The notes beneath the pieces were generated by a model that did no database searches, had not been told where the DNA came from, and was given only the letters and a program-made list of their open reading frames with translations. A stretch of DNA of 64,000 nucleotides. Source: Sphaerimonospora cavernae (lineage in GTDB: Bacteria; Actinomycetota; Actinomycetes; Streptosporangiales; Streptosporangiaceae). The stretch spans positions 124,001-188,000 of the forward strand of contig NZ_JBHMQT010000003.1 of NCBI RefSeq assembly GCF_042435035.1, given 5' to 3'. A program made the position numbers and the translations under genes. Positions 50,480 through 58,584 of the stretch are shown here, piece after piece. The first letter of the stretch is position 1. Each line of letters begins with the position of its first letter.

Positions 50480-50907
50480 CAACCCAACGAACTCTACTCC
50501 TATCCCTGCGACCACGCTTTGCGAACGCAATCCTGTCAGGTGGCAAGACCACGGAGATTCGCCGTCGCCCGGTCAACGCGAAACCGGGGACACCAATCAT
50601 CCTCTATGCCAGCGCTCCCACCATGGCCATCGTCGGCACCGCCCGATTGCGCGCGGTTCACATCTGTGATCCTGACGAAGCATGGCAGACCCACCACCAG
50701 ACCTTCGGTCTTTCGCGCACCGAATTTGATGCCTACCTGGATGGAAGTAGCTGGGCATATCTACTCACCTTGACCCAGGTGGGTTCCCTTGACGCGCCGC
50801 TGCCACTGCATCACCTGCGTCAAGACGGTCCTTTCCACCCGCCGCAGAGTTTTCGCTACGTGGCCGCAACTGACCCAGCCAGTATTCGAGATTTGGTTCC
50901 GGTCTGA
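50476..50907 (+). CDS. ASCH-domain protein
   Basis: 143 aa. ASCH (PUA-like) pattern: LLLSLRPRFANAILSGGKTT then EIRRRPVN and GTPIILYASAPTMAIVGTAR. The conserved Lys-Thr/Glu-Arg-Arg cluster (GGKTTEIRRRP) is thought to bind or act on RNA. It overlaps the GNAT-PIN gene by 4 bases, so both are translated together and probably act on one substrate. Confidence 0.88.
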   Translation: MTTQRTLLLSLRPRFANAILSGGKTTEIRRRPVNAKPGTPIILYASAPTMAIVGTARLRAVHICDPDEAWQTHHQTFGLSRTEFDAYLDGSSWAYLLTLTQVGSLDAPLPLHHLRQDGPFHPPQSFRYVAATDPASIRDLVPV

Positions 50908-51049
50908 ATTCCAGTCCACCAAACACATCGGTTCACCCTGAAGATGATTTCTCTTGGTGAAGCTAGAAGGGGGCTTTGACCTGATTGGATGGCAGCAGGC
51001 AGGGCCGAGACGGTCGACGTCGCGATGTGCTTGAGCGATGATCAGAGGC

Positions 51050-52066
51050 ATGAGACTGCTGGTGCTCGGTGGGACGCGGTTCGTGGGCAGGGCGCTTGTC
51101 GAGCAGGCCGCCGCGCTCGGGCACCAGGTGACGACGTTCAACCGCGGCCGGACGGGTCAGGACGTGCCTGGCGTCGAGGCCGTTCGGGGAGACCGGGAGA
51201 ACGCCGCTGATCTTCTCTCGCTCGTCGACGGTCGCGAGTGGGACTGGGTGGTGGACACCAGCGGCTACGTTCCCCAGATCGTGGGCAACTCCGTGCGGCT
51301 CCTGTCCAGCAGAGCGAGGGCGTACGTCTTCCTCTCCACCGTCTCCGTCTATCCAGGTTGGCCGGCCGAGCCCGTCAGCGAAGACAGCGAGACCTACGAG
51401 TGTGCGCCGGACACGCCTGGTACCGCGGAGGACGAGGCGAACTGGACTGCCGCGCAGTACGGCGCCTACAAGGCCGGCTGTGAGCGTGCCGTTCAGGAGG
51501 CGTTCGAAGGGCAGGTCACGATCCTTCGTCCGGGGGTGATCCTGGGACCGATGGAGAACGTCGGCCGATTGACATGGTGGCTGACGCGGATCACCCGGGG
51601 CGGCAGAGTCCTTGCTCCTGGTGATGCCGGGAAGCCGATCCAGCCCATCGACATCCGTGACCTCACGGCCTTCACGCTGAACTGCCTCGAAAAGGGAATC
51701 ACGGGCACCTTCAACCTCACCACGCCGAAGGAGCACACCACCTTTGGTGGGCTGCTCAATGCGTGCCGAGCCGTCACCGGTTCCGACGCCGAGTTGACCT
51801 GGGTAAACGATGAGTTCCTGGTCGAGCAGAAAGAGCGACAGTGGACGGCGATCCCGCTGTGGCGCACTCCTGCGGGGACATGGGCGGTCGACTCCGCGAA
51901 GGCGACGGCAGCAGGCTTGACCTGCCGGCCGATCGAAGAGACGGTTCGGGACACATACGCCTGGCTCAGGGAGAGCGGAGGGCCACTCGCCTACGACCGT
52001 CAAGCCCATCACGGGCTGTCTCCCGAGAGGGAACGCGAACTTCTCGAACTATGGGATCGCCGTTAG
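51050..52066 (+). CDS. NAD-dependent epimerase/dehydratase (extended SDR)
   Basis: About 338 aa. Rossmann motif LLVLGGTRFVGRALVEQ (GxxxFxG) at the N-terminus, then LSTVSVYPG and YGAYKAGCE, the YxxxK active-site pair, and RPGVILGPMEN. Substrate unknown, perhaps a nucleotide sugar or an isoflavone-reductase-type compound. ATG 51050 with AGAGGC upstream is preferred; ATG 51038 is in frame. Convergent, overlapping by 4 bases, with the HTH-TPR regulator. Confidence 0.87.
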   Translation: MRLLVLGGTRFVGRALVEQAAALGHQVTTFNRGRTGQDVPGVEAVRGDRENAADLLSLVDGREWDWVVDTSGYVPQIVGNSVRLLSSRARAYVFLSTVSVYPGWPAEPVSEDSETYECAPDTPGTAEDEANWTAAQYGAYKAGCERAVQEAFEGQVTILRPGVILGPMENVGRLTWWLTRITRGGRVLAPGDAGKPIQPIDIRDLTAFTLNCLEKGITGTFNLTTPKEHTTFGGLLNACRAVTGSDAELTWVNDEFLVEQKERQWTAIPLWRTPAGTWAVDSAKATAAGLTCRPIEETVRDTYAWLRESGGPLAYDRQAHHGLSPERERELLELWDRR

Positions 52067-53454
52067 AAGGTGGCCGGTAGAGCCCGAGTCGCCGTCTCCG
52101 TCGTGAAGTCCTCGATCTTCTCCATGAGAACGCCTGCCTGCCTGGATGGGATCGAGGCCAATGACGAGCGGACCTGTCCCACGCGCTTCACCAGGCCTTC
52201 GACGCGTCTGTCCGGCCGGAGCGCGAACACAGGAGACAGCGCATCGGCAGCGCCGTCGATGTCGCCGGCAAGGAGGCGGGCAGCGGCCAGGTCGACGGAC
52301 GCGCTCGCCTCCGCGGCGTACCACCGCTGGTCAGCAGGAACGGCTCGATAAAGGGTGAGTGCCCGTTCGCACTCTGTCTCCGCTTCCGGCGCCATACCCG
52401 CACTCAGGTAGGCGGATCCGGCGCAGAAGGCCTGCCGGGCCTCGTCGAAGCCGAACTCCCCACCCACCTCGTCGTGGAGCTCCCCTCTAGGTCCCCTTGC
52501 GTCGTGTGCCGCGAGGATCGCATTGCGAGTGCCGTCGACATCGCCGAGAAGGGCGGATGCCCGGCTGCCGATGCTGAGCAGTCGTACCCGCGTCGTACCG
52601 GGAGGAGCGATCTCCAGCCCTCGTTCGACCAGCCGAAGCGCCTGTGCGGGACGGCCTGCCCAGAACTCCACGCACGCCAGCAAGCCGTCGGCCCATGCCG
52701 ACAGCTCGTTGTGGCCGATGACCTCTCCGTACACGCGAGCCGCCCTCGCCTGCTCCGCTGCGGCGTACGGGTAGCCCAGATCGAAGCTGGCACTGCCCAG
52801 TAGCCCGCAGATCTGCCCGGCAGCCAGGTACAGATCACGCTGCTGCCCGGGATTTCGGGTGCGGTCCAAGAGGCGGTACGCGCGGTTGCGGGTCCGGGTC
52901 AGCTCTCCGAAGAGGGGAAGCGGTGCGGCATGCACGTAGGCACGGGCGAGCCGGATGACGTCGTCGCTGAGCTGGTCCAGAGCGTTCGGACCGATGGACG
53001 CGGCCTCGATTTCGGCGACGTGATCGCTGGATTCGCCGGCGGCGCTCATGATCAGTTCCCGTTCCGTCGTGGGGACCGGAGTCTTCACGCCCGGCGAGTA
53101 ATCGGTGGCGAAGCCGAGCTCCACCGGGCCGGTCCGGAAGAGGCGGCACAGCAGGTCGAGGTAGTCCACGCCAGGCCGATGGCCGCTCTCCCAGTCAAGC
53201 CATGATCTCTTGGTCAGCCCCCTGGCGCCAAGCCCCTGCTCTTGACACATCTGGTGCAGCGCCTGAACGGCCTTCTCCGCGCTGCTCCACCCGTTCGCCA
53301 GCCGGAAGCATTTGAGCGGGTGGTGTCCACAACACTGCCTGATCTCGGCTGCGATCGCGTTGATCACGCCTATCGGTGGAGGATCGGCTTCCTCCAGGAG
53401 CCGACGCATGCGAATGCGCTGGGCGCACTCCACATGGTGTCCAGGCTTGGCCAT
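52063..53454 (-). CDS. HTH-TPR transcriptional regulator 1
   Basis: 463 aa from ATG 53454 (GGGAGG upstream). N-terminal DNA-binding part (AEIRQCCGHHPLKCFRLANG, LGARGLTKRSWLDWESG, VDYLDLLCRLFRTGPVELGF) is followed by a long helical TPR-type region. It is a clear paralogue of the protein at 54385-55752. Such regulators often control specialised-metabolite genes; a lanthipeptide cluster follows downstream. Confidence 0.8.
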   Translation of the reverse strand: MAKPGHHVECAQRIRMRRLLEEADPPPIGVINAIAAEIRQCCGHHPLKCFRLANGWSSAEKAVQALHQMCQEQGLGARGLTKRSWLDWESGHRPGVDYLDLLCRLFRTGPVELGFATDYSPGVKTPVPTTERELIMSAAGESSDHVAEIEAASIGPNALDQLSDDVIRLARAYVHAAPLPLFGELTRTRNRAYRLLDRTRNPGQQRDLYLAAGQICGLLGSASFDLGYPYAAAEQARAARVYGEVIGHNELSAWADGLLACVEFWAGRPAQALRLVERGLEIAPPGTTRVRLLSIGSRASALLGDVDGTRNAILAAHDARGPRGELHDEVGGEFGFDEARQAFCAGSAYLSAGMAPEAETECERALTLYRAVPADQRWYAAEASASVDLAAARLLAGDIDGAADALSPVFALRPDRRVEGLVKRVGQVRSSLASIPSRQAGVLMEKIEDFTTETATRALPATF

Positions 53455-53512
53455 TTCGGGCCTCCCAAGCAAGGTCCACTCCAACGGTACGTCACGGATT
53501 GCGAAGCCGCAG

Positions 53513-54388
53513 CTACTCGTAGGGGGTCCACTCGCCCGAACCACTCGAATCACGCAGGTTGCTGATCCTCCTGCTGATCTCACGCGCGATGGACGGTCGG
53601 CTCGACAGGGCGGGCAGAGCCCCGGTCAGCATGGTCAGCTCCCTGACCTGGCGGAGGAGCGGGAACCCTTCCGCGGCCCTGGCGTCGAAGCCGTACGCCC
53701 CGAGGAACTCCTCCGCCGTGGGATGACCGAAGCGCAGTCCGTTCACCACCGTCGGAACCAGGTCCCATTCGAGAGGGCCATGGCACATCTGATCGAGGTC
53801 ACAAAGTACGACCTCCCTGCCGCTCCAGAGCAGGTTGCCCGCCCACGCGTCGCCGTGAATGAGTCCGTACGGCAGGCTGTACTGGTTCGCGGGCAGCTCT
53901 CCATCCAGGCGGTCGCACCAGTCCAGTAAGAATTCCCGATCGCTGTCCTGCAGCGTTCCGGTGGCCAACAGGAGATTGCTGCGGGCATCCGCAACCGGAT
54001 CCCATGGTGGCAGCGGGAAGGGCGGCGACTCCTCGTGCAGGCGCCGCAGGAGTGACGCGAGCCGGACGACGGGTGGTGCGTGGCGCGGCTGCGGAAGGTA
54101 CTCCCAGAACGTGGCTACCACACCCTCCACTACGACAGCCTCCGGGGTAGCCGGATGAACGCGCACCGCCGGAAAACCGATGCTTTCCAGCCAGTGAGCC
54201 ATGCGGACTGCCCGGCGCGCCTTGGCCGCCATCTCCGCCGAGGCGACGCGAACGACAGCAGTGGCACGTGGGAGATGGAAGACGGCGTTGGCACATACAC
54301 GAATGAGTCGGGCATCACGGCAGTCCATCCCCGCCATGCGGCAGAGTTCGAGCAGGATGCCGTCCCCCAACGGTACGACGGTGTTCAC
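53513..54388 (-). CDS. APH-family phosphotransferase/kinase
   Basis: About 291 aa from GTG 54388, overlapping the stop of HTH-TPR regulator 2 (GTGA). Catalytic loop YGLIHGDAWAGNLL and metal loop LCDLDQMCHGPLEWDLVP are the APH signatures; AVVRVASAEMAAKARRAVRM carries the ATP-binding lysine region. It may phosphorylate a small molecule or an antibiotic. Its position between two paralogous regulators suggests a linked regulatory role. Confidence 0.85.
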   Translation of the reverse strand: MNTVVPLGDGILLELCRMAGMDCRDARLIRVCANAVFHLPRATAVVRVASAEMAAKARRAVRMAHWLESIGFPAVRVHPATPEAVVVEGVVATFWEYLPQPRHAPPVVRLASLLRRLHEESPPFPLPPWDPVADARSNLLLATGTLQDSDREFLLDWCDRLDGELPANQYSLPYGLIHGDAWAGNLLWSGREVVLCDLDQMCHGPLEWDLVPTVVNGLRFGHPTAEEFLGAYGFDARAAEGFPLLRQVRELTMLTGALPALSSRPSIAREISRRISNLRDSSGSGEWTPYE

Positions 54389-55752
54389 CGCAGCAGCTCC
54401 TGCACGGGGCTCAGGGCGCGGAACTCCTCGATGCGCTCGACGAGTGCCCGTGCCTGGGGGCACCCCCGGAAGCGCGGCTCGGACGCCACCCAGCGACGCA
54501 CGCTGAGCAGGCGCTGGACGAGGCCGTCGATGCGCTGGCGCTCAGGAAGGCTGACGATGTTGGTCACCACGGTGGTAGCAGCTTCTAGATCCCCCTTCAG
54601 CAGATGCCCCACGGTCAGGTCCGAGTAGGCGATCGCCTCATTCCCGTAGGCGCGGAGGTGCGGCTCCCCTGATCGATAAAGGGAGATCGCCTGATCGGCG
54701 TAGGTGATCGCGGCGTCAGGGCGGCGTAGATGCACATGCGCACCGGCGGCCAGATAAGAATGCTTGGCCATGTCGAAGCGGAATTCGCCCCCGATGTCGT
54801 CGTGGATCTCGTCGTAGTCGTTCTTGCGATCCCAGGCACTGCCGATGGCCCGAAGGGTTTCAGCCTCCGCACCCATCGCCGCAGAGGCCAGTGCCTCGAT
54901 GCTGGCGAGACGGGCAAACGCCGTACGGCTCCGCGCGAAGCGCTGGCCATCGCGGGCAAGGTCAACGGCAGCTTCGGGGGCGCCGTTCCAGTAGGCGATC
55001 ATTGCCTGCAGGCCGCGAACCCAGGCCCGTAGCGCATGATGATCGATAATCGACGCATAGGTCCACGCCGCTCTCGCCTGCGTCGTCGCCGCGGTCTGGT
55101 TTCCCATGTCCAGGCTCGCGTTGGCGAGCAGGCCGCAGACCTGACCGGCCAGCAGCATGAGTTGAGCGGCTTGAGCAGGGCGAACGCGCCCATCAAGGAG
55201 CCTGAAGATCTCGCCGCGTAACCAGAGCATCCGGTGGAAGAGCGGCAGAGGATCGGCGTAGACGTATTCGCTTGCGACTCGGCGGATCTCGGCGTCGAGG
55301 TGTTCCAACGTCACAGTGCTGACATCGCTCAACTGTGCTGAAGCCGCGTGCGTGAGCGATTCGCGGGCCACCTCCATGATGAGGGCCTGGTCGCCGGTCC
55401 GGCGACGGACGGGCTCCTCGGTCGGCCCGTATGCGCGTGCGAATCCCAACTGAACCGGGCCGGTGAGAAACAGCCGGCAGAGGAGGTCCTGGTAGTCGGG
55501 GCTGGGGAGATGCTCGCCCTCCCACTCGATCCATGATCGAACGGTCAGGCCGCGTGCGCCCAAACCTTCACGTGTGCACATGTCGTGAAACGTCTCGATG
55601 GCCTTCGCAAGGGTCCACCCTCTGGCCAGCCGGTGTGCTTTGAGGGGCGAGTAGCCACAGCAGGCGCGGATCTCCTCTGCAATCAGGTTCGGGGTTCTGC
55701 CCGAATTTTCCGTTTGGATCCTCCTCGCGCATTCCACGTCGTGACCAGGCAT
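54385..55752 (-). CDS. HTH-TPR transcriptional regulator 2
   Basis: 455 aa. Same plan as regulator 1: AEEIRACCGYSPLKAHRLAR, LGARGLTVRSWIEWEGEHLP and PDYQDLLCRLFLTGPVQLGF, then TPR-like helices (TTQARAAWTYASIIDHHALR). Co-translated with the APH gene. It is divergent from the HATPase gene, with 169 bases between starts. Confidence 0.8.
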   Translation of the reverse strand: MPGHDVECARRIQTENSGRTPNLIAEEIRACCGYSPLKAHRLARGWTLAKAIETFHDMCTREGLGARGLTVRSWIEWEGEHLPSPDYQDLLCRLFLTGPVQLGFARAYGPTEEPVRRRTGDQALIMEVARESLTHAASAQLSDVSTVTLEHLDAEIRRVASEYVYADPLPLFHRMLWLRGEIFRLLDGRVRPAQAAQLMLLAGQVCGLLANASLDMGNQTAATTQARAAWTYASIIDHHALRAWVRGLQAMIAYWNGAPEAAVDLARDGQRFARSRTAFARLASIEALASAAMGAEAETLRAIGSAWDRKNDYDEIHDDIGGEFRFDMAKHSYLAAGAHVHLRRPDAAITYADQAISLYRSGEPHLRAYGNEAIAYSDLTVGHLLKGDLEAATTVVTNIVSLPERQRIDGLVQRLLSVRRWVASEPRFRGCPQARALVERIEEFRALSPVQELLR

Positions 55753-55921
55753 ATACCGACGGTAGGACAGAAAGCGCGGTCAGAGTGGTGCCTCATGGGT
55801 GTGAACTTGCCGCACTTCCGGTGCGAATCCGCCGCACTGCGACGCGGCGCCCTCTCGCTACCGGAGGTAGTCGATCCGCGACAACGTTGGAGACCGCCAC
55901 GAAGCAGCGAGGGAGGCGGTT

Positions 55922-56389
55922 GTGGTGACTTTAGTCCGTCAGCGGTCGGCCAACATTGCCGCCTGGCCTTTGCGTAAGGACGCTCGGGCGGCGGCCCAGG
56001 CACGACAGCTGACCAGCGGAGCGCTGACGGCGCTGGGCGTCCACCCAGAACTCGTGAGCGACGCCGTTCTCATGGTGAGCGAACTGACCGGCAACGCGGT
56101 CCTCTACGGGGAGACGCCCTTCGAGCTCGTGCTGCGGTCCGAGCAGGACGAGCTTTACGTGGAGGTCATCGACGGCGGCACCATAAATCCGGTCATGCGC
56201 GTGGCCAGCGCCGAAGAAGAGCATGGCCGGGGGCTGAGCATCGTCTTCGAACTGTCGGGAGGCCGCTGCGGCTACCGGCACAACGTTGCCTATTCGACCA
56301 GGCGGGACAGGTACGGGAAGGCCGTCTGGTTCGCGATCCCCCTGAATCGTCAGGCTCCTGCCCCAGAAACCTCAGGAGATTCGATATGA
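55922..56389 (+). CDS. HATPase_c anti-sigma-type ATP-binding protein (RsbW-like)
   Basis: 155 aa. GHKL-type ATP-binding domain: N-box VSELTGNAVLYG, then EVIDGGTINPVM and the G2 box HGRGLSIVFELSG. These soluble proteins are common in actinomycetes as anti-sigma kinases or paired with DUF397/HTH proteins. GTG 55922 follows GGGAGGCGG. It overlaps the next gene by ATGA. Confidence 0.87.
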   Translation: MVTLVRQRSANIAAWPLRKDARAAAQARQLTSGALTALGVHPELVSDAVLMVSELTGNAVLYGETPFELVLRSEQDELYVEVIDGGTINPVMRVASAEEEHGRGLSIVFELSGGRCGYRHNVAYSTRRDRYGKAVWFAIPLNRQAPAPETSGDSI

Positions 56390-56670
56390 CGACAGACCCG
56401 GAAAAAGCGGCCTCATGGCTCCAGGAGCTGGCCGCTGAACTGAAGAACCGTCGGTTCTCCGCTCGGGTACGCACCGGGGAGAATCGCACACCCTGCCTGC
56501 ACGTGGTCAACCTTGCTGCACCGGTCCTTACCGAGAGCGTGATCACTGCGATCGACGGGGACGGCGAGTGGTGCTTCTTCTTCCCTTGGCCCCAGCGGAT
56601 CGCTCCCGTGGGTGATCTCGCCGCTGCGGCCGATCGTGTCGAGCGTGTCCTCGCTGAGATCGGCCGGTAG
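56386..56670 (+). CDS. Small hypothetical protein, 94 aa
   Basis: Coupled by ATGA to the HATPase gene. Sequence: N-terminal helix (SWLQELAAELKNRRFSARVR), then HVVNLAAPVLTES and GEWCFFFPWPQRIAPVGD, and a helical tail. Such proteins often accompany HATPases in Streptosporangiaceae; function unknown. Confidence 0.75.
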   Translation: MTTDPEKAASWLQELAAELKNRRFSARVRTGENRTPCLHVVNLAAPVLTESVITAIDGDGEWCFFFPWPQRIAPVGDLAAAADRVERVLAEIGR

Positions 56671-56777
56671 GCCGGCGCGACGACGTGGAGCCGCTTCCCC
56701 CGTGGCGCTCCACGTCGTCGCGCCCATCGGTCCCCTTGTGGTTCAAGACCAGCACTTCAACTCCAGGAGTCGGCGGT

Positions 56778-57833
56778 ATGGCAGTGACAAAACCACTCAG
56801 AGCAGCGGTCATCGGCCTCGGACGGGCGGGACACATTCATACGGCTGTCCTGCGTTCACTCGACGGTGTCGCCCTGGTCGCGGTAGCCGACCCTGATCCG
56901 GTACGGCGTGCCGCCTTCGACAGCGTTCACGTGGCAGCCAGTGCAGAGGATCTCCTGGAACTGGAGCTGGACTACTGCGTCGTCGCCACTCCGATCCCCG
57001 AACGCGAGCAGGTGGGGCGCGCATTGGCGGTGGCAGGAGTACCCGCTCTCATCGAAGGGCCTATCGCGCCGTCGCTGCCGGCGGCCATGCGGCTTGCCGA
57101 AGCCTTCGACAACGCCGGACTGCTCGGGGCCGTCGCACAGAGCGAGCGGCACAACCCGGTGGTAAAGGAGCTTGGCCTACGTCTACGGGGCGGGGGCTTC
57201 GGCAGCGTCTATCAGGTGGCGACCCGTCGCTACGACCGCCTTGGTGATCACTCCCCAGGCGTCGGCGTGGTCGCCCAGATGGCCATTCACGACGTCGACC
57301 TGGCCATGTGGCTTACGGGTAGCCATGTCACCTCCGTCGCCGCCAACGTCGCTCGTGTGAGCGGGGGCGGTCACGAGGACCATGCCGTGGCTCTCCTGCG
57401 TCTCAGCGGGGGTGAGAACGCCGACATCCAGGTCAACCGGATCTCTCCGCGCAAGGAACGGGTCGTCATCGCACACACTGACCGGGGCTGCGTGGTAGCC
57501 GATGCGTTGACGCATACGATCATTCACTACGCCCACGATGGGTTGGACGACGTCGCCCGGACCGCCGATCCCACCTCGTATCTCCCAGAGAAGGTGACGA
57601 GCTACGAGGTGCCGGTTGCCGATCCGTTCCGTGGCCAGCACGAAGCCTTCCGAGGCGCCCTGCTCGGCCTGTCGAGTGACATCGCCACCCTGCGCCAAGG
57701 CGCTGCCACCATCGCAGTGACCGAGGCCGTCATCACCGCGGCTCGCACCGGCGCCTGCGTGACGCCGACCGACCACGTTCTTCCTTCGGCCAGCCTGCGT
57801 TCGGCGCAGCCAGTGGCTTTCAGGCCGACGTGA
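56778..57833 (+). CDS. Gfo/Idh/MocA-family oxidoreductase
   Basis: About 351 aa. N-terminal Rossmann AAVIGLGRAGHIHTAVLRS, then VVATPIPEREQVGRALAVAG and the family lysine position replaced: the usual EKP is EGP (ALIEGPIAPSLPAAM). The C-terminal substrate domain has the IHDVDLAMWLTG motif. Loss of the EKP lysine may weaken dehydrogenase activity. ATG 56778 with AGGAG upstream. Confidence 0.85.
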   Translation: MAVTKPLRAAVIGLGRAGHIHTAVLRSLDGVALVAVADPDPVRRAAFDSVHVAASAEDLLELELDYCVVATPIPEREQVGRALAVAGVPALIEGPIAPSLPAAMRLAEAFDNAGLLGAVAQSERHNPVVKELGLRLRGGGFGSVYQVATRRYDRLGDHSPGVGVVAQMAIHDVDLAMWLTGSHVTSVAANVARVSGGGHEDHAVALLRLSGGENADIQVNRISPRKERVVIAHTDRGCVVADALTHTIIHYAHDGLDDVARTADPTSYLPEKVTSYEVPVADPFRGQHEAFRGALLGLSSDIATLRQGAATIAVTEAVITAARTGACVTPTDHVLPSASLRSAQPVAFRPT

Positions 57834-57927
57834 ACTTGACCGTCATGGGGCGGGTTGTGACGACCGGACCCGAATGCCCCCTCGGGCTACTCCGAAAGAG
57901 AACCCCTACGAAGACAAGGAGAGGAAC

Positions 57928-58176
57928 GTGCTCGCGACCGACTTCCCCGGGGCCACATGGCGGAAGAGCAGCCGCAGTGCCAACAACTGCGCCTGCGTTG
58001 AAGCTGCAGTGCTCAATGACGGCCGTGTGGCTGTGCGGGACAGCAAGAACCCTGACGGTCCCGCCCTGGTGTTCACACCCGTCGAGTGGGATGCCTTCAT
58101 CGTCGGCGCCCAGGGCGGCGAGTTCACCCGTGAGCGGCTGGCTGCGAACGCTGAGACTCCGTCCCTGCCGGTGTAG
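57928..58176 (+). CDS. DUF397 protein
   Basis: 82 aa from GTG 57928 (AAGGAGAGG upstream). Typical: ATWRKSSRSANNCACVEAAV, VAVRDSKNPDGPALVFTPVE and WDAFIVGAQGGEF. DUF397 genes usually pair with HTH regulators and HATPases in actinomycetes; here it stands between the oxidoreductase and the FxLD precursor. Confidence 0.93.
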   Translation: MLATDFPGATWRKSSRSANNCACVEAAVLNDGRVAVRDSKNPDGPALVFTPVEWDAFIVGAQGGEFTRERLAANAETPSLPV

Positions 58177-58277
58177 TTGCTGGTGAGGACGGGTGTGGCG
58201 GGCTCCGACTCCGGATGCCGGCCACTGGCACGACCCCGGGCCGGGGCGGTTCGGGGAGTCTCTACAGGGAGGACATC

Positions 58278-58496
58278 ATGTCCATCATCAACGGAGTGCC
58301 TGTTGGGGCACCCACGCTCAGCCCCTTCTTCCCGGGGCAGTCCCCCACCCTGAGCCCGTACCAGGGTTCGGCCACCCGTAGCCCGTTCGACCTCGACGTC
58401 ACCGTGGCGGAGGTCGCCGATCCGGCCGGACTGGTCAACGTGACCGACGACGGCTGCACCAGCACCTGCGGCGCGTGCGTCACCGGCGCTGCCTGA
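58278..58496 (+). CDS. FxLD-family lanthipeptide precursor
   Basis: 72 aa from ATG 58278 (GGGAGG upstream). The leader carries FDLDVTVAEVAD (F37-x-L39-D40), the family hallmark. The core TDDGCTSTCGACVTGAA has Cys60, 64 and 67 and several Ser/Thr for dehydration and lanthionine rings. Unusually, the N-terminal ~35 residues hold a Pro-rich repeat (TLSPFFPGQSPTLSPYQGS). LanB, LanC and the SpaB_C-methyltransferase fusion follow. Confidence 0.9.
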   Translation: MSIINGVPVGAPTLSPFFPGQSPTLSPYQGSATRSPFDLDVTVAEVADPAGLVNVTDDGCTSTCGACVTGAA

Positions 58497-58584
58497 CCAT
58501 TCACGTCCCCACGGTCGGCGCCGCCGCAGGGCGACCTGCGGTGGCGCCGGCCGCCATCCTCACCGTCTCATCATGGAGGTGCAC

